From Madurella fahalii (lineage: Eukaryota; Ascomycota; Sordariomycetes; Sordariales), in NCBI GenBank assembly GCA_029876055.1, contig CM056876.1, positions 310,001 through 374,000 of the forward strand: DNA of 64,000 nt, written 5' to 3'. A program made the translations under genes and the position numbers. This document shows, one piece after another, positions 52,575 to 64,000 of the stretch; positions within the stretch are counted from its first letter, which is position 1, and each line of letters starts with the position of its first letter. The notes beneath the pieces are model-generated. The model did not search any database, was not told where the DNA came from, and saw nothing but the letters and a program-made list of their open reading frames with translations.

Positions 52575-54299
52575 ATGGCCGGCACTCAGCCCGCACCGCC
52601 CGCTGGTGGTGAAAACTCGCCCACCCAAGTCGCGAGCGACATCGAGGCGGTAGGCGAGAAGGAGCGCGGGGCGTTTCTTCGCAGCGCTTCTGGTTCCCCC
52701 GCGCCGAAAGCAGTGGTAGTGGACGGTTCGGACCTGGTCCCGCGGCCGTCGACGAGCCCCGATGACCCGCTCAACTGGTCCTCGCTGAAGAAGCACGCCG
52801 TCCTGATGTCCCTGATCCCTGGCTGTCTGCTCACTGACTGGACGTTGACATGGGGAACGACGGTATTTGAGTTGCAAGCTCCTGAGTGGTAAGTAGTAGT
52901 TAATTGCTAGTGTACCGGGATGTAAGGTCACCTCGGAGAGCCGTACTAAACAAAGGAACCAGGGCTATGAGCGTCGAGGAGGTAGCGCACTCCGTTAGCC
53001 CGGGCATTTTTATGCAGGGACCTGGCGGTCTCATTGCCGTGCCGCTCTGCGAGCGTTATGGCAGGTATGTCGGCTCGCTGCCACCACAAGTTGCGAGAGG
53101 GCCAATCGCTGACACGGTCCAGACTCCCCGTCCTCTTCTGGTCCCAGCTGTTATCTCTCGTCTTCACCATCGGCGCTACCTTTGCGCCCGACTATGCCTC
53201 CTTCACCGCGATGCGCACCCTCCAGGGCTTCTTTGGCGCCCCGCCCCAGGTCATTGGCATGTCCATCATCCACGACATGTTCTTCTTCCACGAGCGCGCG
53301 CGCAAGGTCAACATCTGGGCCGCCTCGTTCCTGGTCGGGCCCTACCTTGGCCCGCTGATCTCCAGCCTTCTCCTGCTGCGCATCGGCTGGCGGCCCGACT
53401 TTGGCGTCCTGGCCGGCTTTTACGGCTTCAGCGTGCTCATGGTGGTTCTCTTCGGCGACGAGACGCTGTTTGACCGCAAGGACCTGCCCCAGCTGGACCC
53501 CGAGCGGCGGGAGCTGGCGGGCGCGGCGAGGAGGCCGTTCTCGCTCGCGCGGCACGTCTCGCTCCTGCTCGGCATCGAGGGCTTCAAGACGCGCGCGGGC
53601 AGGACGACCATGTGGGCCGTGTTCAAGGACCAGTGCGCCGTCCTGGTGCGGCCCTACGTCTTCCTCCCCACGGCCCTCTTCGTCATGCCCATCACCATGT
53701 GGACCATCGGCGTCGTCGCCACCATCTCGCAGTTTGTGCTGCCGCCCGTCGTCGCCGGCGGGTATGGCTTCGACCACGTCGCGCTGGCCATGCTCTACTG
53801 GGCGCCCATCATCGGCACCTTGGTCGCCGAGGCGTGGGGCCACTGGTTCAACGACTTCTTGGCCAAGCAGCACATGGCGAGGTACGGGTTCGAGTGCCGT
53901 CTCACGGCGACGTACCTGGCCGTGGCGATTGGCGCCGCCGGGTTGGTCCTCTTTGGCCAGACGATCGAGCGCCACCTCTCGTGGGTCGGGCTGGCGTTTG
54001 GATGGGCCATACTGTGCTTCTGCACCCTGGCAAATATGACGGCCGTGTCGGCGTACTTGCTGGATTGCCTGCCGCATCACGCCAATATCACGGGCGCGTG
54101 GCTCAACTGCGGGCGGGTCGTCGGTGGCTTCTCGGTGGCCTATTTCCAGATGCCGTGGGTTCACCGTAATGGTCCGGCGTTGAGCTTCGGTTGCCAGGCT
54201 GTCGTGATTGTGGGCGCGGCGTTTGCTATTGTTGCCACTCAGGTCTGGGGGCGGCAGTGGAGAGCCAAGTTCCCGATGCCAGGGGGAGGTGACTCGTGA
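52575..54299 (+). CDS. MFS transporter, 3 exons
   Basis: Exons 52575-52888, 52963-53064 and 53123-54299 give 530 residues; ATG 52575 is the first in frame (MAGTQPAPPA). A cytosolic, disordered N-terminus of about 75 residues ends in DDPLNWSSLKKHAVL, a standard phrase just before helix 1 in fungal MFS drug/metabolite carriers. Next come SPGIFMQGPGGLIAVPLCERYGR (helices 2-3), FAPDYASFTAMRTLQGFFGAPPQ and about ten further hydrophobic segments. It probably exports a small molecule through the plasma membrane by proton antiport. It lies 770 bp from the 3' end of the terpene synthase-reductase gene, so it may export that pathway's product; this is inferred from position only. Introns are 74 and 58 nt. 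Confidence 0.88.
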
Positions 54300-55068
54300 G
54301 GGCAGTGAGTGTCATGGAGAAAAAGAAGGGTGAGAGCGGGTCAGATCGTTTATCGAAGGGTTGCAGGATTCTTTGGCGTTGAGCGGGATACCACTAGATG
54401 AAGTAACAAATGACGGGATTAGGAAAATGGCAGAATTTGGATGATCAACGACAACAACTGAATGCGTAGTGGGCGGTGCGTGTGAATACTTGGCATGGAT
54501 TGCTGGGGCATACACTTCAGGACACAATTTCTATAACACGTGTAATAATTGGTTCTTATCCCAATTCACCATCGTTCGCTTCTGCCATGAAATTCAGGAA
54601 TTGCCCTAACTATACTTCTTCCTTACCTTAGCAATCGCAATTGCTAGGCTGGATTTGTTACCAGCCAGATTTCCCGTCCAATGCGCATTGTCGATGTTCA
54701 GCTTCCAAATCAGCGTGTTCTGACGGTGCTGATGAAGCCATGATAAAGCACCGATACTTTATGCTGCTGTTCTACGAAAGTTGGGAAACATAAACGCTGT
54801 ATACCGCCGACAGTAGATAATGTACCTGATTCTTACTAATAACTCTCGAAAAGTGCGCGAGAAATAATAATTACAGTCTGCTGGTGTATGAGTACATGAG
54901 TACTAGTACATGAGAAGAAAAGATGAGTAAAGACAGACGCCTTTAATAATTACAACCAGCACCTAGATGCTTCGAGTCAACCGCCAAGAGAATGTTTCAC
55001 ATGTTGTACACAACCGGGCCGAATCCTGAACGCCATCCACACCATCCACACCAAATACAAATCTCAAA
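54300..55068. other. intergenic, convergent 3' ends
   Basis: AT-rich 770-bp spacer between the MFS gene and the terpene synthase-reductase gene. It holds short direct repeats (GAGTACATGAGTACTAGTAC near 54892). No gene was seen. Confidence 0.5.
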
Positions 55069-57935
55069 TCAAGCCACAAACTCCTTTGTCACCGGCGGCA
55101 GAATCAACTTCAACTTTGCCAGATCATGCATGGTGTCAAAGATACTCTGATACGAATCAACCGTACCAAAGAATCCGTAGTCCCTGGCCTTGCGCACACT
55201 CGTGGTCATGGGGGCGTCGCCGATGACGGCGGAGTCGGCAAACGAAAAGATGCGGGCGCGATACCGATCGTCGAAGGGGTCCAACACCAGATCGTGTCGC
55301 GCGGCCAGCTCCTTCCACGCCTTTTCGACGTGTGGCTGGAGCGACCACTCAAGGAGACTGAACGTCGAGCGGAGGGTTGCCTGTGGGCCGTAGCTGGATA
55401 CATCAATGATCTGTTAGTACATGGTACCTTATGTGTGTTTGTGTGTGCAAAAAGGGTGGGAAGATATGGACTCACCCCCGCGGCGTCTTGGCGAATGGCA
55501 GTTTGACAACCCGGTACTTCTCCGTGTCCTCCTCGGGCGGGCACCACTCGACCTTGTACCAGGCAGCCAGGTACGGCCAGAGCCGGCCCCAGGTGAAGGA
55601 CTGGCCGTCATGGATGTTGAATGCCTCGTTGGCCGTCTTGTCCGTGAGCACCAGCCATTCCTCAAAGTACGCGTTCAGCAGCCCGGTGCTTTGGACCTGC
55701 TCCCGGTCCCACGCGCTGTAGTCCCCGGGGAAGCAGATGGGCTGGCCCAGGTATGCCTGCACCGCGGCGTAGATGCCAAAGCCGATCAGATGGTTGAGGG
55801 TCCCGTCGCGGACGGCGCCGACAATGTATGACGGCCGCGCAACGTTCCAGGCCGCGCCGACCGATTGGCAGTAGGCCATGAGCGCATCTTCTTGGTCGTA
55901 GTAGAAGTTCTTATCGAGAAGAACGCGGGGATCCGACTCAAACGCCGGGAGGGATGCGGGGCCGAGGTAGAAGGCGTAGTGCTTGGAGCCGGTTTGCAGC
56001 ATGAAACGGCGGGGTTTAAGTGGGGTTCGTTGCAGGGCGGAGATGAAGTTGGTGAACAACGAAACTAGTGGGACAGGGTCAGTTGAGAGGGTGTTGATTG
56101 GAAGCGAATAGACTCACGGTTGACAGCGGCCAGCTCGTCTGCATTCGCCCACAGGTCCAGGACGTTGCCCTTCGGCGCGGGTTGCATGTAAGAAAAGTAG
56201 AAGATGTGGTCCCTGTGCTCTCTTGTCAGCCTAGGTGTACCATCAGAATATCACTGTTTATGGGTTACATACACATGCGGGACGTGTTCTTGCAGGCGAT
56301 GGGCGATTTGAGCAGGGTCATCCAGGAAGTCTATCATCACGTGCTCGACTCGGTTGGCGGCGTCGCCCAGGTCTGAAAAGAAATTCTCTGGCGGCGGTCG
56401 AGAGCTCAGGCAGTAGATTTTGCTCCAGCGATGGGACGCTGCCAAGACTTTCACCATGTTGTATCCAGATACCCCAGTGGCTCCTGTGACCAGCGCCGTC
56501 AAGTTGCAGAATTCGGGGAGATCTGGGAAGGCTGGGAGCCCGCGGAATATGCCGTTGGAGTGTACTATCTGTGATGATGGACTCGCCTCCGACAAAGAGT
56601 ATGAGTCCAGACCGCGGTGTCCCAGAAGACTGAGATCTCCACCCATGCTGTGTTGCCGTTGACCGCCGTCCTTGGTCTGGTATCGCTTGGCTGAGGCGCA
56701 CCACTTCAAGTGCGTCTCACACAGCAAGAGAAAATGCCGTGCAACTCTGGACATGGCGATGCTAGAGTCGGGCGGCGCATTGTCAGCGGCTTGATTGATC
56801 TGCGCGGCATGCTCGAGGCACCGCGCGACGCTCTGGTTGTGTTCAGCATTGACAAGCGCGATACAGCGGGATAAGAGAGCCTCGTCAGTCTCATGCATGT
56901 CTTTGTTGCTTCCCAACGCCCGCATCAAGACGATGACGGCGTTCAGTTGCTCGCCGTTTTCGAGGTCTCGTTCCAGGCCAATCAAGTCATTTTGAAGGCC
57001 GGCCGCGCGGGAGACCTCGAGCTGCAGTTGCTCCCAGGCACCACTGAACGGACCGTTTGACTCTGCAGTCAGATATTCGCTCTTGATGACCTCGAAGAAG
57101 GGGTTCAGGGAAATGGTGCGGCTGCGGATGTTCATGTAGTTCTGCAGACTGTTGGGAATCCGTCCTTGTAAGAACCGGACTTCGTCCACATGTGCCCGCA
57201 ATACCACGCACACGGCTTGGAAAAAGGCATGGGCGCTCGTACGGGAGAGGTGCCGTATGCAGTGGTCACGTAGAGCCCGCGCTAGGTCTTGAATCCTGGT
57301 GTCTTTTACTTTCGTAGCCACTAACAATGGGCTGTGAGGTGGGCTGTGTGGAGGGCTGACAGGAGCTATTCATGTGTTAGTCGCCGATGAGAAAGTGGCC
57401 GATGCGGACAACTCACCTCTGTCATCAATGCTTGTCTGGCCCCGGACAATGTCGATGGATTCAACAAGTGCTGTCTCTCTGTCCAGCAGCGGCAGTGTCT
57501 CGAGGATGTCATCCATCATGCAGGCAAAGGCCAGCCACGCCGTGAAGCAAATACGGATCCTGTCTGATTTGATGTCGGGGAAGAACAGGCTGATGATGTT
57601 CACTTCAGCCGTGCATTCCTGGTAGAAGGCGTCGTCGGGGGCGAGGTCAGGTTGCATGTAGGCCCTGAATGCAGCGTGGGCCAGCGCCACCCGCGACAAT
57701 GACTTGAGGTGGTGCCTGTTGTCATCGGTTCCAGGCTGAGCAGGAGAGACACCAAAATTGGGAATATCGAGCTACGGATGGCACTTTGGTAAGCGACTGT
57801 TGATGGTCCAAAGAGGCGGGAAAGGTAGCATACCGTCAGGGACATGTCGTGCCTCTTCAGCCCGATAAGAGTGCTCTTCCTGTCCGGCCACGGACTGGAA
57901 CGCTTATACTCACACAACCCCTGCCCGAGAGCCAT
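55069..57935 (-). CDS. class I terpene synthase fused to PRISE-type short-chain reductase, 6 exons
   Basis: Exons 57935-57834, 57771-57417, 57365-56273, 56212-56118, 56064-55476 and 55393-55069 join in phase to 852 residues; the introns (51-82 nt) are canonical. Residues 1 to about 385 form a class I terpene synthase: DDILE (121-125, in ACMMDDILETLPLL), the NSE-like NDLIGLERD (278-286) and W374-x5-RY (380-381). A linker of about 50 residues follows. From about 440 comes a reductase of the PRISE family (progesterone 5-beta-reductase/iridoid synthase-like SDR): TGATGVSG (446-453) for NADPH, FYFSYMQP, GSKHY with Lys576, NFYYDQED (601-608) with the catalytic Tyr, and WNVARPSYIVGA. The main reductase piece and the NSE motif lie in the same long exon, so the fusion is not a splice artefact. 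It could cyclise a prenyl diphosphate and, after oxidation, reduce an enal or enone. The product is unknown. Confidence 0.85.
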
Positions 57936-59193
57936 GGTGTAAGGTCGATGGGCCAAGTGTGTTCCAAAATGAGATGCTCAGATCCTGAAGAAACAAAATG
58001 GTGGCAACGTTTGTTTTATCTGGTGTTGCTGGTATGGATGGCAATGAAAGGGAAGAGTCCCCGATGGCGGGCCAGCCGCTTATAACAAGATCGGAGCAGT
58101 GAGCCCCGTACGATGGCTCCTCCTCCCACTCTGATCACACCGGGCCGGTATGACCCTCCCATCCTTTCTCCGCAGTGAGGCATCCCGAGTCTTCACGCCG
58201 AGGTCCAAGGTGGAAGACCCCCCCGGCTCGGCACAGATACTGCGCATCATTGATGGAGAAATATCTTGGCGTACCCGGGAAAGTATCCGGATGCGGCGGA
58301 GTGTGGTGGGTGGTAAGCTGAAGGCTCAGTCACGGTGGAGACGGGCTGAGTTGCAAGGAGGATGCAGCGAGTAACGTGCCGTTGCTGGTGATAGTACTCC
58401 TCACCAAGATTTGCACTGGGGCTTGGAGCACGGGAAGCTGGCGGCAAGAGGGTGCCAGTCAAGGCCTAGTAACAGCGTATTGTGATGCAGTTCGTGTTAT
58501 TGAGTTGCTATGTTGGGAGCCAACCGCTGGCCACTTGCCTCTTTGAGGTTACCGGTGTTAGTTCGTCACAGGACGCTACGGTTGTCCCGCCCTGGTTCCG
58601 GCAAGAAGTGGAACAGCTGGGTGATAGGGCTAGCCCAAGCAAGATAACGCAAGAATGGAGGGTACTATCAGGTGGACAGGGGGGGCGTGGGTGTGCGAGG
58701 GGTGCGAGGGATCGCCCCATGGTGGGGCTGTGCCAGAGCCTTGCATATGTAGGATTCGGAGATCTATCACTTAAAACGGGCACCCAAAGGGACGGTCGTT
58801 TGCGCTTTCGGGAAATGGGGGACATTGTGAGGCTGTAACTAGAATCAATTACGACATTTTATACTTGGGCTAAGTCCGACGACCCATGTCCGCCCCCGGC
58901 TTCCTGGAGACCCCGACATCCCACATGCCCAATCGGGAAGTTCTTCACCTGTGATGCATTTGCCACGCTGAAGCCGTAATTAAGGTACCCCTGTGCGATA
59001 TGTGCATGTGTATGACTTCCCACCCTCAGCAGATCGGCGCTGTAACAGTTGCACAATGGCCATTCCGTGTCACTGTGCACACGTACCGGCACGTCTCCGC
59101 GTCGTTCTGGCTTGCCACTTTTAATTCCTGCGAGTCCCGTCGGATGCCTCGACACCGGATCGATTGAGTAAACATTCTTTCCCCTCAAAAAAC
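57936..59193. promoter_or_regulatory. shared 1.26-kb promoter of terpene synthase-reductase and P450
   Basis: Lies between the two divergent start codons. No coding frame is recognised. Shared promoters are typical of co-regulated secondary-metabolite genes. I could not single out a cluster-regulator site. Confidence 0.45.
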
Positions 59194-61034
59194 ATGGCAT
59201 TTGGAAACTTCACAGCATTGTGGGCCATCGCCAGCGGCGTGGCCGCCCATCTCTTTGTCTTCCGATACGGAGAATGGGATGTAGCATCGCCCTCCATCTT
59301 TGTCTTCTACGCCTCGACCTTCGCAGCATCGGCCGTGGCATGCTATGCCCATCTCGGCGTGCCCATCTCGGTGATTGCGCGTCTCGGGGGATGCCATGCT
59401 CTCGGGCTCTATGGCAGCATGCTCCTCTATCGGGCATTCTTCCACCGACTGTCCAAATATCCCGGCCCGTTCCTGGCTCGCCTCAGCAACTTCTACATCA
59501 CGGCAAGGTCGATGAAGAAACTTCACCTCTTTGAGGAAGTGCAGAAACTGCATGCACAGTACGGGGATTACGTCCGACTCGGTAAGTGGCATTGACGGCG
59601 TCGCGGGTTTTGAGGATGCGACTTACAAGCTTGACTTGCAGGGCCTAGGGAACTCTCAATCGCGGACCCCGAAGCCGTTAAGGCTCTCTACAGCAGCCAG
59701 TCACCCGTGACGAAGGGGCCGTGGTACACGCTCCTGGAACCGCGCGTGCCACTCTTCATGGCTCGCGACAAGCAGGAGCACGCGCGGCGCCGCAAGGTTT
59801 GGGATCAAGGATTCAGCACGAAAGCGCTCCAAGGATACGACCCCCGCATCACCAAGGCCATCAACCAGATGGTCAAGGTCATCGACGAGCACCGGGGTCG
59901 GCCGATTGATGTAACGCAGTGGTTTGCCTTCTTTGTCTTTGACATCATGGAAGACCTTGCATTCAACAAGTCGTCCGACATGCTAAGCGACGGTAAGGAG
60001 GCCTACATATTCAAGACGATCCGCACCGACATGTACAGCATCGCTTTGTTCACCCATTTGCCTTGGATGATGACGTTCCTCAAGAGGACACCCATCTTGA
60101 ACACCAACTATAAGCAGTTTCTTCATTGGATCCAGAAGATGATTGACGAACGGGCCCAGGTGCGTGGAAGAGCCTCCAGAGCCAGGATTGAGCTCCCTGC
60201 TGACTCAACTCATGATAGAACGAGCCAGAACTCCCTGATATCTTCTCCTGGATTCTGGATGCATATCGCAAGGGGCCCAAGACAAAGCAAGACCGCTTGA
60301 ATCTTCACGGCGACGCGCAGCTAATCGTCATCGCCGGAAGCGATAGCGTGGCGGCTACCCTTACACATACCTTCTTCCATCTCGCTCACGACCCAGTTCT
60401 CGTGCAAAGACTGCAGAGCGAGTTTGATGCCCTGCCGAACCTGGAACACGACAACTTGCTGACTGTCGCCCATTTGGACGCTGTCATCAACGAGGCGATG
60501 CGTCTGCATCCCCCCGTCCCGTCGGGCACGCAGCGAGTGACACCAGAGGAGGGCTTGCAGATTGGAAAGCACTACATTCCGGGCGATGTCATTGTGCAAG
60601 TCCCATCTTACACTGTCTTCCGAGGTAAGTTAGGCGCAGCTCCGGGGTCAAGGCGCCAGCGGATTTGCTGATTGGCCCGTAGATGAACGTTGCTTCGTGC
60701 TACCCAACGAGTTCATCCCCGAGCGCTGGACGACACGACCGGAGCTGGTCAAGGACAAGTCTGTCTTCATCCCATTCAATGCCGGTAAGTTCCTTCAGCC
60801 CTCTGGGCCGGAACGAGAACTAACAACGCCACACAAGGGCCTTACGCCTGCGTCGGGAAGCGATTGGCAATGTTGGAGATGCGGCGGCTGATCGCTGAGA
60901 TACTCTGGCGCTATGATGTCTCAGTTGCGCCCGACCATAGCGCCGAGGCGTTCTTGGACGGCAAGGAGGATACGTTTACCACGGTATCGGCTCCGCTGCG
61001 CTTGGTCTTTACGGATAGGGTTGTGCGCAGGTAA
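59194..61034 (+). CDS. cytochrome P450 monooxygenase, 5 exons
   Basis: Exons 59194-59581, 59642-60159, 60219-60624, 60683-60784 and 60838-61034 give 536 residues. The N-terminus has several hydrophobic helices before the proline-rich hinge KYPGPF, as in the tryprostatin-hydroxylase-like fungal P450s; the protein sits in the ER membrane. Key motifs are all present: I-helix AGSDS (341-345), the K-helix E-x-x-R in NEAMRLHPP (394-397), PERW and the haem loop FNAGPYACVGKRLA with Cys476. It needs a P450 reductase and NADPH. The ATG at 59194 is the first in frame. Being divergent from the terpene synthase-reductase gene, it most likely oxidises the terpene made there, perhaps to the carbonyl compound that the reductase domain accepts; this is inference. 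The introns are 57-60 nt. Confidence 0.9.
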
Positions 61035-62800
61035 CGGCGCAAAATTGCTCTCAAAGTCGGAGCACGGATTGTTTGTAATTATTTCAGCATGAGGACGTTG
61101 TGTAAAACAGCAAATTTGGACAGCAGTACTTTTGCCAAGCAGCAATTAGCCCCAAACGCCCCAAGCATCGTGTTGCCGCCGCCACTCAGCCAAGATCATC
61201 AAACGGCGCACACTTAGTTCGAGGTGGGATGTGACAGGCACAAGTGGAAATACTACATTCAGCGCCTAACCCGAGCAGAACCACGCCGTCGCACGGCCGC
61301 GGGAAGGGCGTTTTTCTTTTGCCGCCGTGTTGGTTCCACGATACGCCACCGTCGGTAGGAACCACAAGGCTTTTCTCTTTGGGTTCATCGCGGATGCGCC
61401 CGCGGGGCCGAGGCTGTGCCGAGATCATGCAGCTCGCCCCATTCATCGACCTGCAGTTACAAGGTCAGGGCCGGACGGTTGTGACAAAGTGAGACTGCGG
61501 GGTTGACCGGGCTGCTGGGTCCTGGTAGATCCTGTGCAAGGGGGGCCTCAGCCAGTGGGTGTGATACGCCCGCGGGGAGTGGAGCAATCACATTCACACA
61601 CCCACACTCACACACACACTAAATTATACGTACCCCTACCCTTGCGTGGCTGACGGCTTGCAACGATGCGAGCTGAAGTTGGGGGGACAGATCGCCCAAA
61701 CCAGTGGGGGTCTAGGGGGTTCTAGGGGGGCTGGGGTGGGGAACTTTTGATGGCCAAGCATCTGAGGGGTCACGACGTACTCACAATCCCGGCTATCCCA
61801 GAGTCTCATCACGGCCGGGATCAACGCCTCGGGTCTCGTGGCGCAAGAAGCAGGGCGCGAAACACTCAGCGCCCGTCACCGGGGGGCCCCCCGGCTCGGC
61901 GTAACCACCTCGGAGTTATTGCAAGCCGGCATGCAACAATCTATCGTTCTATATTGGTCACTAGTGCAGGTCGATTCCAATAGGTTTGTCTTAGCATTCG
62001 CCAAACAAGGTGCCAGTCACTCTCCTCTTCCCAGCACCCAGCAGCAACTTCCCGGTCCTCAACCTCCATAATGGCACCATTATGACCTCCGAAATCCTTC
62101 GGGCCCAATATTGACTAGGGAGTTATGTACAGAGCAGAGGGTTGCAGGGGCTTACACTACGGAAACCATCACATCACCGGGAAAAGACCTCATTGTACCC
62201 GGTGGTTCGGGTTGCCAAGGAACGTGGTGACGCTGGGAGGGCTGTTGCGTCAGAACGTGCATGAACCGCACTAATAATGTTACAATGAGCCTCTCGTCTT
62301 ACCTGGTATTACAACCAACGCGCCTCTTTGATATTGACTATCCACCGGGTAGGACCCCCCGGGTCTTCCGCCGCTAGCCACCCATCCCACTTCAGATCAG
62401 AAAGAGGCAATCCTACCCATGGCGGGGGACGGGCGATCACATAACACGGCACGCGCGCACAATATCCTCCATGAACCAGGCAGTTGAGTCGATCATTATC
62501 CATGAGCAGGTTCCATCACCCCGCTAATCACACTCCTTGGGCATCCTCACGGCACGGCAGGGTAGTGGCTATCATGTAAGTGAACGCGTGGACGTCGGCA
62601 GTTGCCCACCCCTCTCTTCCGCAATTTATCAACCTGCTCCCTACCTGCCTTCACGCCATCGCTGCCACCCCTCCAGTAATTTCCAACTCACAGAACCCAT
62701 CAGCCATTGTCGGTCTTCATCCCGCCCGACTCCGCCATCCAGCTCACAACAACCAACAACAACCCGCGCCCCCTCCCCCAAATCACCATTATAAATCAAC
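61035..62800. other. intergenic 1.77 kb
   Basis: No gene recognised; GC-rich with short overlapping frames. It holds a CA-rich microsatellite at 61589-61620 and a G-rich run near 61681-61740. Confidence 0.5.
61589..61620. repeat. CA-rich microsatellite
   Basis: Imperfect (CA)n with CACTCA interruptions; probably variable in length between strains. Confidence 0.85.
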
Positions 62801-64000
62801 ATGACCAAAGTGACCATTTTCGGCGCCGGGTACGTTCCGCGGGGCCCCTCCCCGGGCCCCCCCTTCCCTTCTTTCCCAACCCCCGCCACTAACCACCGCC
62901 CCAACCATAGCATCACGGGCATGTCGATCGCTTACCTCCTGCCCAAATCCCACTCCATCACCATCGTCGCCCGCAACCTCCCCGGCGATCCCACCTCCAC
63001 CACCTCCACCACCACCCCCTCCTCCTCCTCCCCCAAGAAGGAAGAAGGAAGGGAAGCCGAAGAAGGCGAGTGGGCCAGCCCGTACGCGTGCGCGGGGTGG
63101 GTGGCGTTGGGGGGTTCGGAGCGCGAGCAGCGGATGCAGTTGGACGCGCTGACGTTCCTGCGCAAGCTGGCGGCGTCGCACCCGGAGTCGAGCGTGCGCG
63201 TGACCGAGCTGACGGACGTGTACGACGGGGCGGTCGGGGTCCGGAGCGGCGAGGAGGTCTGGTACAGCGGGCGGGTGCCCTGCTTCGAGGTCGTCGAGCG
63301 GCCCCCCGGCGGGGATGGCGGGCCCGGCGTTGAGGTCCGCTACGGCAGCGCCGTGCTCAACCCGGTCGTCTTCTTGCCCTGGCTCCGCGCCCGTCTCGAG
63401 GCCCAGGGCGTCAAGTTCCAGCGCGTCGGCACTGTGAAGGCCCTCGGCGAGTTGGCGGGTCTGGGCCATGATGTGCTGATTAATGCTTCTGGCGCGGCGT
63501 CGCTTACGTTGGAGGATGTGAGGGACGAGAAGGTGATTATGGATCGGACGTATACCGTGCTGGTCAAGTCCGAGTACCGTGGCATGTTTGTTCGTCGGGG
63601 TGCGGCCGAGTATACGTATGTGTTTGGGAGACAAGATGGGACCGCAGTAGTGGGAGGGATTTCTGAGCCCCTGGATAAGGAGCGGCGCTCTCCAGAAGAG
63701 GTGCGGGAGAATGTGAGTAACTTGACTGTGGTGGTGGCTGTTTTGAGCTAGAAACTGACAACGCTGCTAGCTCCTCCGCCGGGCACATGCTAATTTGCCC
63801 GAGAGCTTCCCCTCTGGTAACCCGGAAGACTACTCAGTTGTTCAGGATCTGGTGGGCATACGGCCACTGCGGATCCCGAACGTCAGGGTTGAAAAGGACG
63901 TTATCAACGGGCAGAAGGTGATCCACGCCTATGGAACCACCATGGGCGGGTATATCTTCAGCTTTGGGCTCGCCAGGGAGGCAGCACGGCTATTGGATGA
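62801..64000 (+). CDS. D-amino-acid-oxidase-type FAD enzyme, 3' partial
   Basis: Exons 62801-62829, 62911-63712 and 63771 to the window end. The first two join within the FAD-binding motif to read VTIFGAGITGMSIAYLLP (G-x-G-x-x-G). Next come WASPYACAGWVALGG and REQRMQLDALTFLRKLA, as in D-amino-acid and D-aspartate oxidases, with a Ser/Thr-rich insertion between. Further family parts are LINASGAASLTL and, near the window end, VGIRPLR, RVEKDVINGQKVIHAYGTTMGGY, the C-terminal substrate and FAD site. Such enzymes oxidise D-amino acids to imino acids with release of hydrogen peroxide, usually in peroxisomes; the C-terminal targeting signal would lie beyond the window. Introns are 81 and 58 nt. A link with the terpenoid cluster is not indicated. 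Confidence 0.85.

Noticed and set aside
53151..54164. 337-codon minus-strand frame opposite the MFS gene
   Set aside because: GC-rich shadow of the transporter frame; repetitive Arg/Asp/Gly/Glu composition and no family features.
40084..61034. One large terpene cluster including the trichodiene-synthase-like gene
   Set aside because: AA9, nuclease and MER3 helicase genes with unrelated roles lie between, and the first synthase has no adjacent tailoring genes.
1..64000. CRISPR arrays, bacterial operons or riboswitches
   Set aside because: No regularly spaced repeats; all genes have fungal intron structure.

Overview
The window reads as nuclear DNA of a filamentous ascomycete (Pezizomycotina, most likely a Sordariomycete; the genus cannot be told). 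The grounds are many short GT-AG introns (about 47-125 nt) with CTAAC/CTGAC-like branch points, and fungus-specific families: a SAT4/Pth11-like rhodopsin-domain protein, HET, NACHT-ankyrin, Clr5-ankyrin, AA9 polysaccharide monooxygenases, a trichodiene-synthase-like enzyme and a fungal MFS carrier. Two AA9 enzymes and a PL20 glucuronan lyase suggest a plant-biomass degrader. Several genes carry stops of the C-to-T/G-to-A type, and one DNA transposon is badly decayed, as expected of a genome with repeat-induced point mutation (RIP). I see no tRNA, rRNA or CRISPR.

Layout. 0-1.2 kb: 3' part of a rhodopsin-domain membrane protein. 1.2-4.6 kb: nothing recognised. 4.6-7.3 kb: a secreted HExxH protein and a PL20 lyase. 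8.3-14.0 kb: a C2H2-like gene divergent from a Clr5-ankyrin gene. 15.6-16.3 kb: a secreted lipocalin. 17.6-36.9 kb: an island of self/non-self-recognition-type genes, mostly broken: a NACHT-ankyrin NLR with a stop and a frameshift, a BTB pseudogene, a composite of a STAND-type N-terminal domain with a Rho-like GTPase (broken), an intact HET gene, and a broken ubiquitin-like-domain gene. A small cysteine-rich secreted protein, a small mitochondrial-type protein and an AA9 gene sit among them. 37.9-39.0 kb: an eroded Fot1/pogo-type transposon. 40.1-41.5 kb: a trichodiene-synthase-like gene with a C-terminal frameshift. 42.3-46.1 kb: a second AA9 and a secreted endonuclease/phosphatase. 47.6-51.9 kb: MER3/HFM1-type meiotic helicase. 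52.6-61.0 kb: a compact terpenoid-type cluster. 62.8-64.0 kb: 5' part of a D-amino-acid-oxidase-type flavoenzyme.

The most unusual object is the gene at 55,069-57,935 (minus). Its six exons fit in phase to give 852 residues: a class I terpene synthase (DDILE, NDLIGLERD and a W-x5-RY motif) followed by a PRISE-type reductase (TGxxGxxG, GSKHY, NFYYxxED), the family of iridoid synthase and progesterone 5-beta-reductase. A P450 is divergent from it across a shared promoter and an MFS transporter lies just beyond its 3' end. The inferred scheme is cyclisation, oxidation, reduction of an enal/enone, then export. I know of no characterised enzyme with this fusion, but could not search.
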